The translations under genes and the position numbers were made by a program. Under the pieces are notes generated by a model. That model searched no databases and was not told where the DNA came from. It saw nothing but the letters and a program-made list of their open reading frames with translations. Below, piece after piece: positions 1 through 5,773 of a DNA stretch of 5,967 nucleotides. The stretch is from Chloroflexota bacterium (GTDB taxonomy: Bacteria; Chloroflexota; Dehalococcoidia; SAR202; UBA11138). The DNA is taken from the NCBI GenBank assembly GCA_022561955.1, contig JADFQF010000111.1, positions 1 through 5,967 of the forward strand, in the 5' to 3' direction. Position 1 is the first letter of the stretch. Every line of letters starts with the position of its first letter.

Positions 1-651
1 CCGATTGCGTCCGGGAGGCTGCCCGCGCACGTGGCGACCGGCGTTGCGGCCATATTATCGACTGCGGGAATTGGCGCAGCATTTTTCTTCGAGACGCTCT
101 TCGGTGCTGTTTCTCTCCTCTACGTCGCCTCCATGATCGCCTACTCCCTGGCGCTGAAGAATGTCGTCTTGCTGGATGTCTTTATTATCGGCGGTGGGTT
201 CGTGCTGAGGGCCGTGGCCGGGGCGGTCGTGATCAATGTGCCTATCTCGCCCTGGCTGTACATATGCACGGGCCTGGGGGCGCTGTTCCTTGCCCTGTCC
301 AAGAGAAGGGCCGAGCTTGCCGTCGCCGGAGATATGGCCCACACGCAGCGAAAGTCACTGAGCCTGTATTCCGTCGGCCTTCTGGACCAGCTCATCGTGG
401 TCGTGGCGACCTCCGCCGTAATCGCATACTCTCTGTACACCTTCACGGCCCAGAACCTTCCCGAGAACCACGCCATGATGATAACGATTCCCCTGGTAAT
501 ATTCGGCCTCTTCCGGTACCTCCTCCTCATGCATACGAAGGGCCTGGGTGAGGAGCCCGAGGAAGTGATCATCAAGGACGCGCCGCTAATTGCCGTGGTC
601 CTAATGTGGCTCGGCTCCGCGGCCGCCATCTTGACGCTCTTCAGAGGATAG
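1..651 (+). CDS. UbiA-family decaprenyl-phosphate phosphoribosyltransferase-like membrane enzyme, 5'-truncated
   Basis: The frame is open from base 1 to the TAG at 649-651, giving 216 residues; the true start is upstream, and a GTG at 31 is internal. The fragment opens with PIASGRLP, which in this family follows the first Asp-rich motif (NDxxDxxxD), so roughly 80 N-terminal residues are missing. Other family marks are the second-motif region ALKNVVLLDVF (about 51-61, Asp59), GFVLRAVAGA (66-75), the SPW turn (83-85), SKRRAEL (100-106) and GEEPEEVIIKD (173-183). Hydrophobic stretches near 12-30, 34-50, 60-80, 88-100, 118-136, 150-165 and 184-204 fit a multi-pass membrane protein. Relatives such as Rv3806c transfer phosphoribose from PRPP to a polyprenyl phosphate, the first step towards decaprenylphosphoryl-arabinose. 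The family call is firm; substrate and lipid length are inferred. No partner gene is visible. Confidence 0.85.
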   Translation, partial: PIASGRLPAHVATGVAAILSTAGIGAAFFFETLFGAVSLLYVASMIAYSLALKNVVLLDVFIIGGGFVLRAVAGAVVINVPISPWLYICTGLGALFLALSKRRAELAVAGDMAHTQRKSLSLYSVGLLDQLIVVVATSAVIAYSLYTFTAQNLPENHAMMITIPLVIFGLFRYLLLMHTKGLGEEPEEVIIKDAPLIAVVLMWLGSAAAILTLFRG

Positions 652-686
652 CTGCTCCCTCCCCGTCCCACCCAAGGGCTTTAGCT

Positions 687-715
687 GTTATCGGCAGTCC
701 CCCCTGTGCTACACT
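687..715 (+). promoter_or_regulatory. Possible extended -10 promoter for the Fe-S oxidoreductase gene
   Basis: TG-C-TACACT at 707-715 resembles an extended -10 element (TGnTATAAT, with four of six bases of the hexamer matching). The hexamer 17 bases upstream (GTTATC, 687-692) is a poor -35. Transcription would begin near 722 and leave a leader of about 190 bases before the ATG at 914. The call rests on one motif and could be chance. Confidence 0.25.
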
Positions 716-807
716 CGGACTGTCCATGATCCGTAGCAGGCTTTTGAAAAACTCCTTCCACAACCCCCTTGGCACTCCTTCGTGTAAGGAGAGGGAAGAG
801 AATTGTC

Positions 808-826
808 TCTGAGGGACACCCTCAGA
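808..826 (+). repeat. Inverted repeat, 8-bp stem with 3-base loop
   Basis: CTGAGGG (809-815) and CCCTCAG (819-825) are perfect complements around ACA, and T808-A826 adds an eighth pair. It is the strongest local hairpin in the leader. No T-run follows directly, so it does not look like a simple terminator. Confidence 0.6.
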
Positions 827-832
827 CTCCCG

Positions 833-855
833 GCAAAGGGGCTAGGCCCCTCTGC
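833..855 (+). repeat. Inverted repeat, interrupted 9-bp stem
   Basis: AGGGGC (837-842) pairs with GCCCCT (846-851) around TAG. Past one A-C mismatch (836/852) the stem extends by GCA (833-835) with TGC (853-855). TTTTT lies 14 bases further on (865-869), too far away for a standard intrinsic terminator, though an attenuator is conceivable. Confidence 0.5.
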
Positions 856-900
856 ACTCCCCATTTTTCATCGGCTTGCGAGGTCACGGGACGGCAGAAA

Positions 901-906
901 AAGGAG
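901..906 (+). promoter_or_regulatory. Ribosome binding site deciding the start at 914
   Basis: AAGGAG is a full Shine-Dalgarno core seven bases before the ATG at 914. It favours that ATG over an in-frame TTG at 803, which would add 37 hydrophilic, basic residues and place the leader hairpins inside the coding region. Confidence 0.8.
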
Positions 907-913
907 TGAGAAA

Positions 914-2947
914 ATGGTCCCACCGGAGTCCTTATTCGGCGTAATACCCACTTGGATCGGCGTATACGTGATCTCCGTGCTGGCCTTTGCAGCCGCCGGA
1001 CTGATCCTATATCGCAGGGTGTTCCGGCTAGTGCTCCTGGGCAAGGACGCCAAGAGGTACGACCAGCCGTTCCGACGCTTGGTCGGGTCACTTCCATATA
1101 TATTTGGCCAGACCAAAGTCCTGCAGAGGGTATCAATCAGGCGGGACAGGGCGGGCCTCATACACTTCTTCATCTTCTGGGGCTTCTTGTCGTTCACCCT
1201 GAGCTACGTTCTGTTCATCTTCGGCGACTCTGCGTGGCGCCCTTTTTCCGAGAAGGTGCTGTCCAAGACCGGAGTAGAGGTCTTCACCTACTACCTGGAC
1301 GTTCTGGCCGTAATCTTTATCGTCGTGCTGGTATGGGCGTTCTTGAGGAGGTGGGCCTTCACGCCGCACAGGCTCAGCTTCGACCTGACCCAGAAGAGAG
1401 AGTCGGCTGTCATATTGGTGCTCATCGCGTCGCTGATGCTGTTCACTCTGCTGACGGAGGCGTTCTTCATCGTATCGGGAGGGACCGGCGCTCATGCGTC
1501 CGCTCCCGTGGGCGGCGCGCTCGCCAGGCTCTTCGACGGCGTGGTCAGCTCCGGAGTCGCCAACGGCCTTCAGGGCCTCTTCTGGTGGGCGCACCTCGGC
1601 ATAATACTCGGATTTGCCATCTACATTCCTCTGTCGAAGCACATGCACCTCGTCGCCGCTCCGATCAACTTCTTCACCCGCTCACTCGAGCCGAGGGGCA
1701 CTCTTAGCACGCCGATGGACCTGGAAACGGCGGAGGTGTTCGGTGCCCATCGCATTCAGGACTTCACGCAGCGGGAGATCCTCGACGGCTACGCCTGCGC
1801 CGTGTGCGGCCGGTGTACGGACGTCTGCCCCGCCAACATCAGCGGCAAGCTCCTCTCGCCAATGCACATCGTCGAGAACCTAAAAGAGCACGTTCTGGAG
1901 GTGGGTCCGGGTCTCGCCGGAGGAGTTGACGAGCAGGAGACGAAGCCCCTCATTGGCCGTTGGATACCTGAGGAGATGCTCTGGGACTGCCTGACGTGCG
2001 GCGCGTGCGTGCAGGAGTGCCCCGTCGGCGTCGAGCACATCGACACGATCGTAGACATGCGCCGGTACCTGGTCATGGAAAAGGCCGAGATGCCGGAGTC
2101 TGCCATGAACGCCCTGCAAAGCATGGAGCAGCGAGGCCACCCCTGGCGCGGCACCACCTACAGCCGCACTGATTGGGCGGAGGGAATGAACATCAAGACC
2201 CTCGCCGAGCATCCCGAGGCCGAGGTCCTGTTCTGGGTCGGATGCACGGCGGCGCTGGAGCAGCGGAGCCAGGGCGTCGCGCGCTCGATGGCGTCCGTCC
2301 TCAAGCGGGCGGAGGTGGACTTCGCAATACTGGGCGACGAGGAGACCTGCACGGGCGACCCGGCCAGAAGAATGGGCAACGAGTACCTGTACCAGACGAT
2401 GGCCCAACAGAACATCGAGACGTTCAAGAAGTATGACGTCAAGAAGATAGTGACCACCTGTCCCCACTGCTTCAACACGATCAAGAACGAGTACCCTCAC
2501 CTGGGCGGCAACTACGAAGTGATGCACTACAGCCAGTTCGTCGCGGACCTCATATCGGAAGGCAAGATCAGGCCTGTCGTCGAGCTGAATGAGACCGTCG
2601 CCTATCACGACTCCTGCTATCTCGGCAGACACAACGGGATCTACGAGGCGCCGCGTCAGATCGCCAACGCCATACCCGGACTGGAGCTGGTGGAGATGGA
2701 GCAGTGCCGCGAACAGGGCTTCTGCTGCGGCGCGGGCGGCGGGCACATGTGGATCGAGGAGAGCAAGGGCAAGCGGGTGAACCACATTCGCACCGAGCAC
2801 TATCTCGATACGGAGGCCCCGACGGTGGGGGTCTCCTGCCCATTCTGCCTTCAGATGTTCGAGGAGGGCATCAGCTCCAAGGAGCTGCAGGGCGAAAAGC
2901 GGGCCAAGGACCTCATCGAGCTCCTGGACGAGAGCCTTGGCGACTAG
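914..2947 (+). CDS. Membrane Fe-S oxidoreductase, FadF / ETF:menaquinone oxidoreductase (EMO)-like
   Basis: A 677-residue protein with the layout of Bacillus FadF and Geobacter-type EMO. These are thought to take electrons from the electron-transfer flavoprotein during acyl-CoA oxidation and pass them through haem b to menaquinone in the membrane. Residues 1-255 form a NarI-like membrane domain with helices near 13-33, 82-103, 124-144, 164-187 and 221-240; His84, His227, His243 and His245 are haem-ligand candidates. Two ferredoxin-type clusters follow: Cys295/298/301/305 (CxxCxxCxxxCP) and Cys359/362/365/369. Two CCG (heterodisulfide reductase) domains end the protein: Cys444, Cys479, Cys516/519, then Cys568, Cys604/605 (CCG), Cys642/645. 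The first has CTG rather than CCG, in the context CTGDPARR that I recall as common in FadF-like proteins. The gene has its own leader. No ETF, acyl-CoA dehydrogenase or thiolase gene is in view, so the electron donor is inferred; another HdrD-like role such as lactate or glycolate oxidation is possible. Confidence 0.88.
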   Translation: MVPPESLFGVIPTWIGVYVISVLAFAAAGLILYRRVFRLVLLGKDAKRYDQPFRRLVGSLPYIFGQTKVLQRVSIRRDRAGLIHFFIFWGFLSFTLSYVLFIFGDSAWRPFSEKVLSKTGVEVFTYYLDVLAVIFIVVLVWAFLRRWAFTPHRLSFDLTQKRESAVILVLIASLMLFTLLTEAFFIVSGGTGAHASAPVGGALARLFDGVVSSGVANGLQGLFWWAHLGIILGFAIYIPLSKHMHLVAAPINFFTRSLEPRGTLSTPMDLETAEVFGAHRIQDFTQREILDGYACAVCGRCTDVCPANISGKLLSPMHIVENLKEHVLEVGPGLAGGVDEQETKPLIGRWIPEEMLWDCLTCGACVQECPVGVEHIDTIVDMRRYLVMEKAEMPESAMNALQSMEQRGHPWRGTTYSRTDWAEGMNIKTLAEHPEAEVLFWVGCTAALEQRSQGVARSMASVLKRAEVDFAILGDEETCTGDPARRMGNEYLYQTMAQQNIETFKKYDVKKIVTTCPHCFNTIKNEYPHLGGNYEVMHYSQFVADLISEGKIRPVVELNETVAYHDSCYLGRHNGIYEAPRQIANAIPGLELVEMEQCREQGFCCGAGGGHMWIEESKGKRVNHIRTEHYLDTEAPTVGVSCPFCLQMFEEGISSKELQGEKRAKDLIELLDESLGD

Positions 2948-2949
2948 TA

Positions 2950-2970
2950 TTTCAGCAATATTGGCTGAAA
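2950..2970 (+). repeat. Inverted repeat just after the Fe-S oxidoreductase stop
   Basis: TTTCAGC (2950-2956) and GCTGAAA (2964-2970) are perfect complements around a seven-base A+T-rich loop, beginning three bases after the stop codon. It may stabilise or help end the transcript. The absence of a T-run afterwards argues against a classical terminator. An operator for the next gene is the alternative. Confidence 0.5.
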
Positions 2971-3005
2971 GCAAATGGCCTTTATGGAGGCATGCAGACT
3001 TCGTT

Positions 3006-3033
3006 TTGATGCCGGATAGGGGATGTATATTAC
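3006..3033 (+). promoter_or_regulatory. Weak candidate promoter for the retropepsin-like gene
   Basis: TTGATG (3006-3011) and TATTAC (3028-3033) are separated by 16 bases; each matches the sigma-70 consensus at four of six positions. An overlapping TATATT (3026-3031) is a better -10 but the spacing is then only 14. The stretch is clearly richer in A+T than the flanking genes, as expected of a promoter region. Confidence 0.25.
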
Positions 3034-3056
3034 TGTAACTTATGAGAGAGGACAAT

Positions 3057-3413
3057 ATGGGCACATTTAGTGTAACCGTCGCAATCGGAGACATTGAAGA
3101 TCATAGGTCTGAAGAAGTCGAAGCTCTGGTCGACACTGGCGCGACGACGACCGTTGCTCCTGCATCGCTCCTGAGACGGGTAGGCATTGAGCCAACCATG
3201 ACCCGAGAGTTCGAGTATGCGGACGGACGGAAAGTTGATCTGGAGCTGGGGCAGGCCATCGTGAGATACGAGGACAGGCAGGCGCCGACTCTAGTGGTCT
3301 TTGGCGAGGAAGGGTCGGGAGTACTCCTCGGCGCTATAACGCTCCAGGCACTTTTCCTTGGCGTAGACACCCACAACGAACGTCTCATCCCGGTTGCCGG
3401 TCTACTGAAGTGA
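3057..3413 (+). CDS. Retropepsin-like (clan AA) aspartic protease domain protein
   Basis: A 118-residue single-domain protein. ALVDTGAT at residues 23-30 is the retroviral-type aspartic protease signature with catalytic Asp26. GVLLGAITLQALFLGVD (about 91-107) matches the second half of the fold, with the Ile/Leu-Leu-Gly turn, and the protein ends RLIPVAGLLK, as many bacterial relatives do. There is no signal peptide or membrane segment, so it should be cytosolic and active as a dimer, because each chain supplies one Asp. I chose the ATG at 3057 (MGTFSVTV) because homologues begin this way and the purine-rich GAGAGAGGA at 3044-3052 lies just before it; an in-frame ATG at 3042 would add five residues. 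Substrate and biological role of these small bacterial proteins are not established. It sits alone between a 109-base A+T-richer gap and the hicB-like gene. Confidence 0.82.
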   Translation: MGTFSVTVAIGDIEDHRSEEVEALVDTGATTTVAPASLLRRVGIEPTMTREFEYADGRKVDLELGQAIVRYEDRQAPTLVVFGEEGSGVLLGAITLQALFLGVDTHNERLIPVAGLLK

Positions 3414-3547
3414 TGGAGGCTGCCAGGTTCTAACGGCGGACCCGCACCTCCTACAGGCACGCTGGTTGTTCAGGGATATCGGCGCGGTGAAGCGGCATGA
3501 AGGCGGGAAACGAGAATTGAAATCGGGCTCTTGCCCTGCCCTAATCT

Positions 3548-3554
3548 GGGAGGT
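3548..3554 (+). promoter_or_regulatory. Ribosome binding site deciding the TTG start of the hicB-like gene
   Basis: GGGAGGT ends six bases before TTG at 3561, an ideal Shine-Dalgarno arrangement. It supports the TTG over the upstream in-frame ATG at 3531, which has no such site and adds ten residues unlike the family N-terminus. Confidence 0.7.
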
Positions 3555-3560
3555 CGGCCA

Positions 3561-3728
3561 TTGAGAGAATTTACGGTCATCATCGAGCGAGATGAGGACG
3601 GGTATCTCGTGGGGAGTGTTTCCTCACCAAAGGGCTGCCACACCCAGGCGCGGACGATGGACGAGCTCTTCGACCGGATGAATGAAGCTATTGAGCTATG
3701 TCTGGAAGAGGCCGGAGACGGGGCATAG
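3561..3728 (+). CDS. hicB: HicB-like single-domain protein (orphan antitoxin-type)
   Basis: Starting at the TTG gives 55 residues opening MREFTVIIERDEDGYLVGSV, the standard HicB beginning. It continues with GCHTQARTMDELFDRMNEAIELCLEE, a typical HicB-fold strand-helix stretch. HicB proteins normally bind and neutralise the HicA mRNA interferase. Full-length antitoxins also carry a C-terminal HTH or ribbon-helix-helix DNA-binding domain; here the protein stops after the HicB fold, as many short family members do. No HicA gene (about 60-80 residues) lies on either side. The 147 bases upstream contain no convincing coding frame, and immediately downstream is an alcohol dehydrogenase whose GTG overlaps this stop by one base (TAGTG). 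SSPKGC replaces the usual PELPGC-like segment. The family call is firm; antitoxin function without a partner is doubtful. Confidence 0.85.
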   Translation: MREFTVIIERDEDGYLVGSVSSPKGCHTQARTMDELFDRMNEAIELCLEEAGDGA

Positions 3729-4792
3729 TGAAAGCCGCGATCTTCTACGGCGGCAAGGACATTCGCGTCGAGGATGTTCCCATGCCGGAGCCGGGCGCAG
3801 GCGAGGTGCAGATCAAGATCATGTCCGCCGGCGTCTGCGGCAGCGACCTGCATCCCTACCGAGGCCACAACCCGTACGGTGTGCGCGAACCTCATCAGCG
3901 GGGCCACGAGTTGGCCGGCGAGATCACTGCGCTGGGCGACGGCGTGAGGGCCCTGGCTATCGGTCAACGTGTCGGCATCGAGGCGGAGCACCTGCTCGGC
4001 TGCGGCTCGTGCCGAAACTGCAAGGATGGCCAGTACCACGTCTGTCCTGCCAGGGGCCTTCGTCACGGCGAGCGTCAGGAGAGCCACGGCTTCTCTCAAT
4101 ACGACGTATGCGTCGCCGCGAACTGCCATCCCCTGCCCGATGGCGTGGATTTCGACGCGGCCTCGCAGGTCGACTGCTACGCGTGCGGCGTCCATGCGTT
4201 GAACAGGTGCGACGTCGCTCCGGGGGATACGGCAGTCGTCCTGGGGACCGGGGCCATCGGCATCACCCTGGGACAGGTGGCCAAGGCTTTCGGAGTACGC
4301 CGCGTCATAATGGTGGGCACACGAGACGAGCCCCTGCAAATCGCCATGGAGGCGAACGCGGCCGACGAAGTCATCGTGAACTCTCGGATCGATCCGGTGG
4401 AGGCGGTGTTGGAGGCGACGGGCGGCCAGGGCGCAGACCTGGTTTTCGAGACGGTGGGCGGCTCCGCCCCGACGATCAGTCAGGCGATCGGCATGGCGCG
4501 ATATGGCGGCACGGTCAGCATACTTGGCGTGTTCACAGAGGATCAGAGTGTCGATGTTGCGACGGCGTACCGCAAAGAGCTGCAGCTACGGTGGTCCAAC
4601 AGCTACTCGAGTTGGAGAGGAGTATCGGAGTACGAGACCGCATTGGAACTCCTGGCCGACGGCCGTGTAAATCCGAAAAAATTCATCAACAAGCACTTCG
4701 CGCTCGGGAAAATTTCCGAGGCCTTTGCGGCCGCCGATGACAAACGCTCATCGGGAGCGATCAAGGTCATGGTCCACCCCAACGCCGGTTAG
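3728..4792 (+). CDS. Zinc-dependent medium-chain alcohol/polyol dehydrogenase (threonine/sorbitol dehydrogenase-like)
   Basis: A 354-residue protein, normal for the family. It starts at GTG 3728 (MKAAIFYGG, the usual N-terminus) and shares one base with the hicB-like stop; GGAG at 3714-3717 is a possible binding site. The catalytic zinc set is Cys37 (GVCGSDLH), His60 and Glu61 (GHE). The structural zinc set is Cys92, Cys95, Cys98 and Cys106. The Rossmann nucleotide-binding loop GTGAIG is at 173-178. Strand beta-2 ends MVGTRDE (195-201), with Gly197 where NAD-binding members have Asp and with Arg199 nearby, which hints at NADP(H). The C-terminal half (ETVGG, GRVNPKKFI, AFAAAD) completes the catalytic fold. 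The enzyme should oxidise a secondary alcohol, polyol or amino alcohol to the ketone in the cytoplasm. The substrate cannot be read from sequence, and L-threonine is only one option. Confidence 0.92.
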   Translation: MKAAIFYGGKDIRVEDVPMPEPGAGEVQIKIMSAGVCGSDLHPYRGHNPYGVREPHQRGHELAGEITALGDGVRALAIGQRVGIEAEHLLGCGSCRNCKDGQYHVCPARGLRHGERQESHGFSQYDVCVAANCHPLPDGVDFDAASQVDCYACGVHALNRCDVAPGDTAVVLGTGAIGITLGQVAKAFGVRRVIMVGTRDEPLQIAMEANAADEVIVNSRIDPVEAVLEATGGQGADLVFETVGGSAPTISQAIGMARYGGTVSILGVFTEDQSVDVATAYRKELQLRWSNSYSSWRGVSEYETALELLADGRVNPKKFINKHFALGKISEAFAAADDKRSSGAIKVMVHPNAG

Positions 4793-4825
4793 AGTCGATT
4801 CGACAAGATCGCGACTCGTTCCTAA

Positions 4826-4851
4826 AAGCCGGCTCGCGGTCGTTTCGGCTT
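4826..4851 (-). terminator. Candidate intrinsic terminator of the TPR gene
   Basis: Read on the minus strand, AAGCCG and CGGCTT form a six-base-pair stem around a 14-base loop, and the 3' arm runs into TTTT (CGGCTTTTAG). It lies about 31 bases beyond the TPR stop codon. The loop is long and the T-run short, so efficiency would be modest. A second inverted repeat, GAGTCG/CGACTC (4792-4817), lies on the dehydrogenase side of the same convergent gap and might serve that gene, but it has no T-run. Confidence 0.35.
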
Positions 4852-4881
4852 CGCCACGCCATTGACAAGTCCGGCTGCCGG

Positions 4882-5619
4882 TCACGCCAGATTTTGCCGG
4901 GAGATGTCAACCCACTGCTTCTCCCTGCGCTTGTGTTGCCTGGACCGCCTTCTGTCCCTCGCGAGGATCTGGTTGAATATCTCGCTCGCCTTTTCCGTAC
5001 GTCCATTCTTCTTGAGAAGGAGGGCGTATCTACAGTTCGCCTCTTCGCCCGGAAAGGAGCGTGCGACAGCTTCGTATTCTCTCAGTGAGTCGTCATTTTC
5101 TTCCAGGTACTCGAGCGTGCGGGCGTACAAGAGCCGGCCATCCGTAGACTGGAATTCGGGACTGGTCTCCCGCAACTTCAGGAAGGTGTCTTTTGCCTCT
5201 GGGTAGCACTCTCCGGCAAAGTAGGCGGTCACCAGCTCCAGCATGATATAGGGATCACGCTCACTTCGCCCTTGCAGGCAGTCCTTATAGAGCTCGATCG
5301 CTTCCTCATATAGACCTACGTTCAAGCACTCTCGGGCAAGCAACTGTCGGTTCTGTACGGAATCGACAATGTCCAGGTTCTCCCTGAGCCTTCGCAAATC
5401 GCGGGTCGGGTTAACCATCCTCACCACATCGGAGGAAACTTTTCTAGCCGCCGAATTGCTCCGCAGGTCTGGGAGTATTTGCGTTAGAAAATATACGAGT
5501 CCGCCAAGGGCGGGCACCATGATGATAATGAATATCCATCTCTCTCGGCCCGTCCTGAAGGCATGCACGGCAAGGAAGGCTTGAATGAGAAAAACGAGCC
5601 CTCCAGCGTAAATAGGCAT
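4882..5619 (-). CDS. Membrane-anchored TPR protein with PLDc_N-like N-terminus
   Basis: A 245-residue protein starting at the ATG whose complement is 5617-5619; AGGA (complement of 5624-5627) lies four bases upstream. Residues 3-21 and 28-49 are hydrophobic and resemble the two-helix PLDc_N segment found at the start of cardiolipin synthases (FRTGRERWIFIIIMVPALGG). No HKD phospholipase motif follows, so it is not a cardiolipin synthase. From about residue 89 there are four TPR-like helical pairs (about 89-122, 123-156, 160-190, 194-220), with typical Gly-x-x-x-x-Ala spacing such as VGLYEEAIELY. A basic tail (RDRRRSRQHKRREKQW, 221-236) follows. TPR repeats usually hold protein partners, so a cytoplasm-facing scaffold role is plausible. 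I recognise the architecture as a conserved uncharacterised bacterial family; its partner is unknown. Confidence 0.8.
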   Translation of the reverse strand: MPIYAGGLVFLIQAFLAVHAFRTGRERWIFIIIMVPALGGLVYFLTQILPDLRSNSAARKVSSDVVRMVNPTRDLRRLRENLDIVDSVQNRQLLARECLNVGLYEEAIELYKDCLQGRSERDPYIMLELVTAYFAGECYPEAKDTFLKLRETSPEFQSTDGRLLYARTLEYLEENDDSLREYEAVARSFPGEEANCRYALLLKKNGRTEKASEIFNQILARDRRRSRQHKRREKQWVDISRQNLA

Positions 5620-5773
5620 AATTTCCTAGCGAAATCCCCCGCTAACGAGTCCGACATCAGGTTAACACATGGGGTTGGGGTAGCCGCTATGCAGGACGCC
5701 TATGACATTGGCGAGTCTCGGGGGAGTTTTTTTAGCTTCGCAAGTCACCAAGTTTATGGCCCACCCCGGCCGC
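5620..5773. other. Intergenic gap between the amidohydrolase end and the TPR gene
   Basis: The 154 bases contain no convincing reading frame. The A-run on the minus strand (TTTTTTT on the plus strand near 5727-5733) is not preceded by a credible stem. A promoter for the TPR gene should lie here, but I see no good match to -35 and -10 elements. Confidence 0.4.

Larger units (their letters stand above)
751..913 (+). promoter_or_regulatory. Structured 5' leader with duplicated anti-Shine-Dalgarno sequence
   Basis: ACTCCTTC occurs twice, at 751-758 and 774-781. Its first seven bases are the exact complement of AAGGAGT at 901-907, which contains the ribosome binding site of the gene at 914. The second copy can instead pair locally: CTCCTT (775-780) with AAGGAG (786-791) around a five-base loop. 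Two more hairpins follow at 808-826 and 833-855. Mutually exclusive pairings are therefore possible, as in leaders that control translation. The complementarity is visible in the sequence; the regulatory role is inference. It does not match any riboswitch consensus that I recognise. Confidence 0.35.

Noticed and set aside
803..913. In-frame 37-residue N-terminal extension of the Fe-S oxidoreductase from TTG 803
   Set aside because: A strong Shine-Dalgarno site precedes ATG 914, the extension is basic and unlike the family, and the region is full of inverted repeats.
1880..3094. Long open frame on the minus strand, 404 codons, opposite the Fe-S oxidoreductase
   Set aside because: It covers a gene with clear Fe-S motifs on the plus strand, its translation has no recognisable domain, and such antisense frames arise from codon bias in G+C-rich genes.
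3412..3432. Six-codon open frame (MEAARF) overlapping the retropepsin-like stop codon
   Set aside because: Very short, no ribosome binding site, and nothing to suggest conservation.
3517..3547. TTGAAA ... TAATCT as a promoter for the hicB-like gene
   Set aside because: Spacing is 19 bases, the -10 is poor, and it abuts the ribosome binding site, leaving no room for a normal leader.
3470..4339. Open frame on the minus strand, 289 codons, opposite hicB and the dehydrogenase
   Set aside because: It is an antisense shadow of two well-recognised genes, with no domain of its own.
4871..4881. CCGGC-T-GCCGG palindrome beside the TPR stop codon
   Set aside because: It leaves only a four-base-pair stem with a three-base loop and no T-run; such short G+C palindromes are common in this composition.
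5755..5773. GGCC ... GGCC stem after the amidohydrolase stop as a terminator
   Set aside because: Only four base pairs and no T-run on the minus strand.
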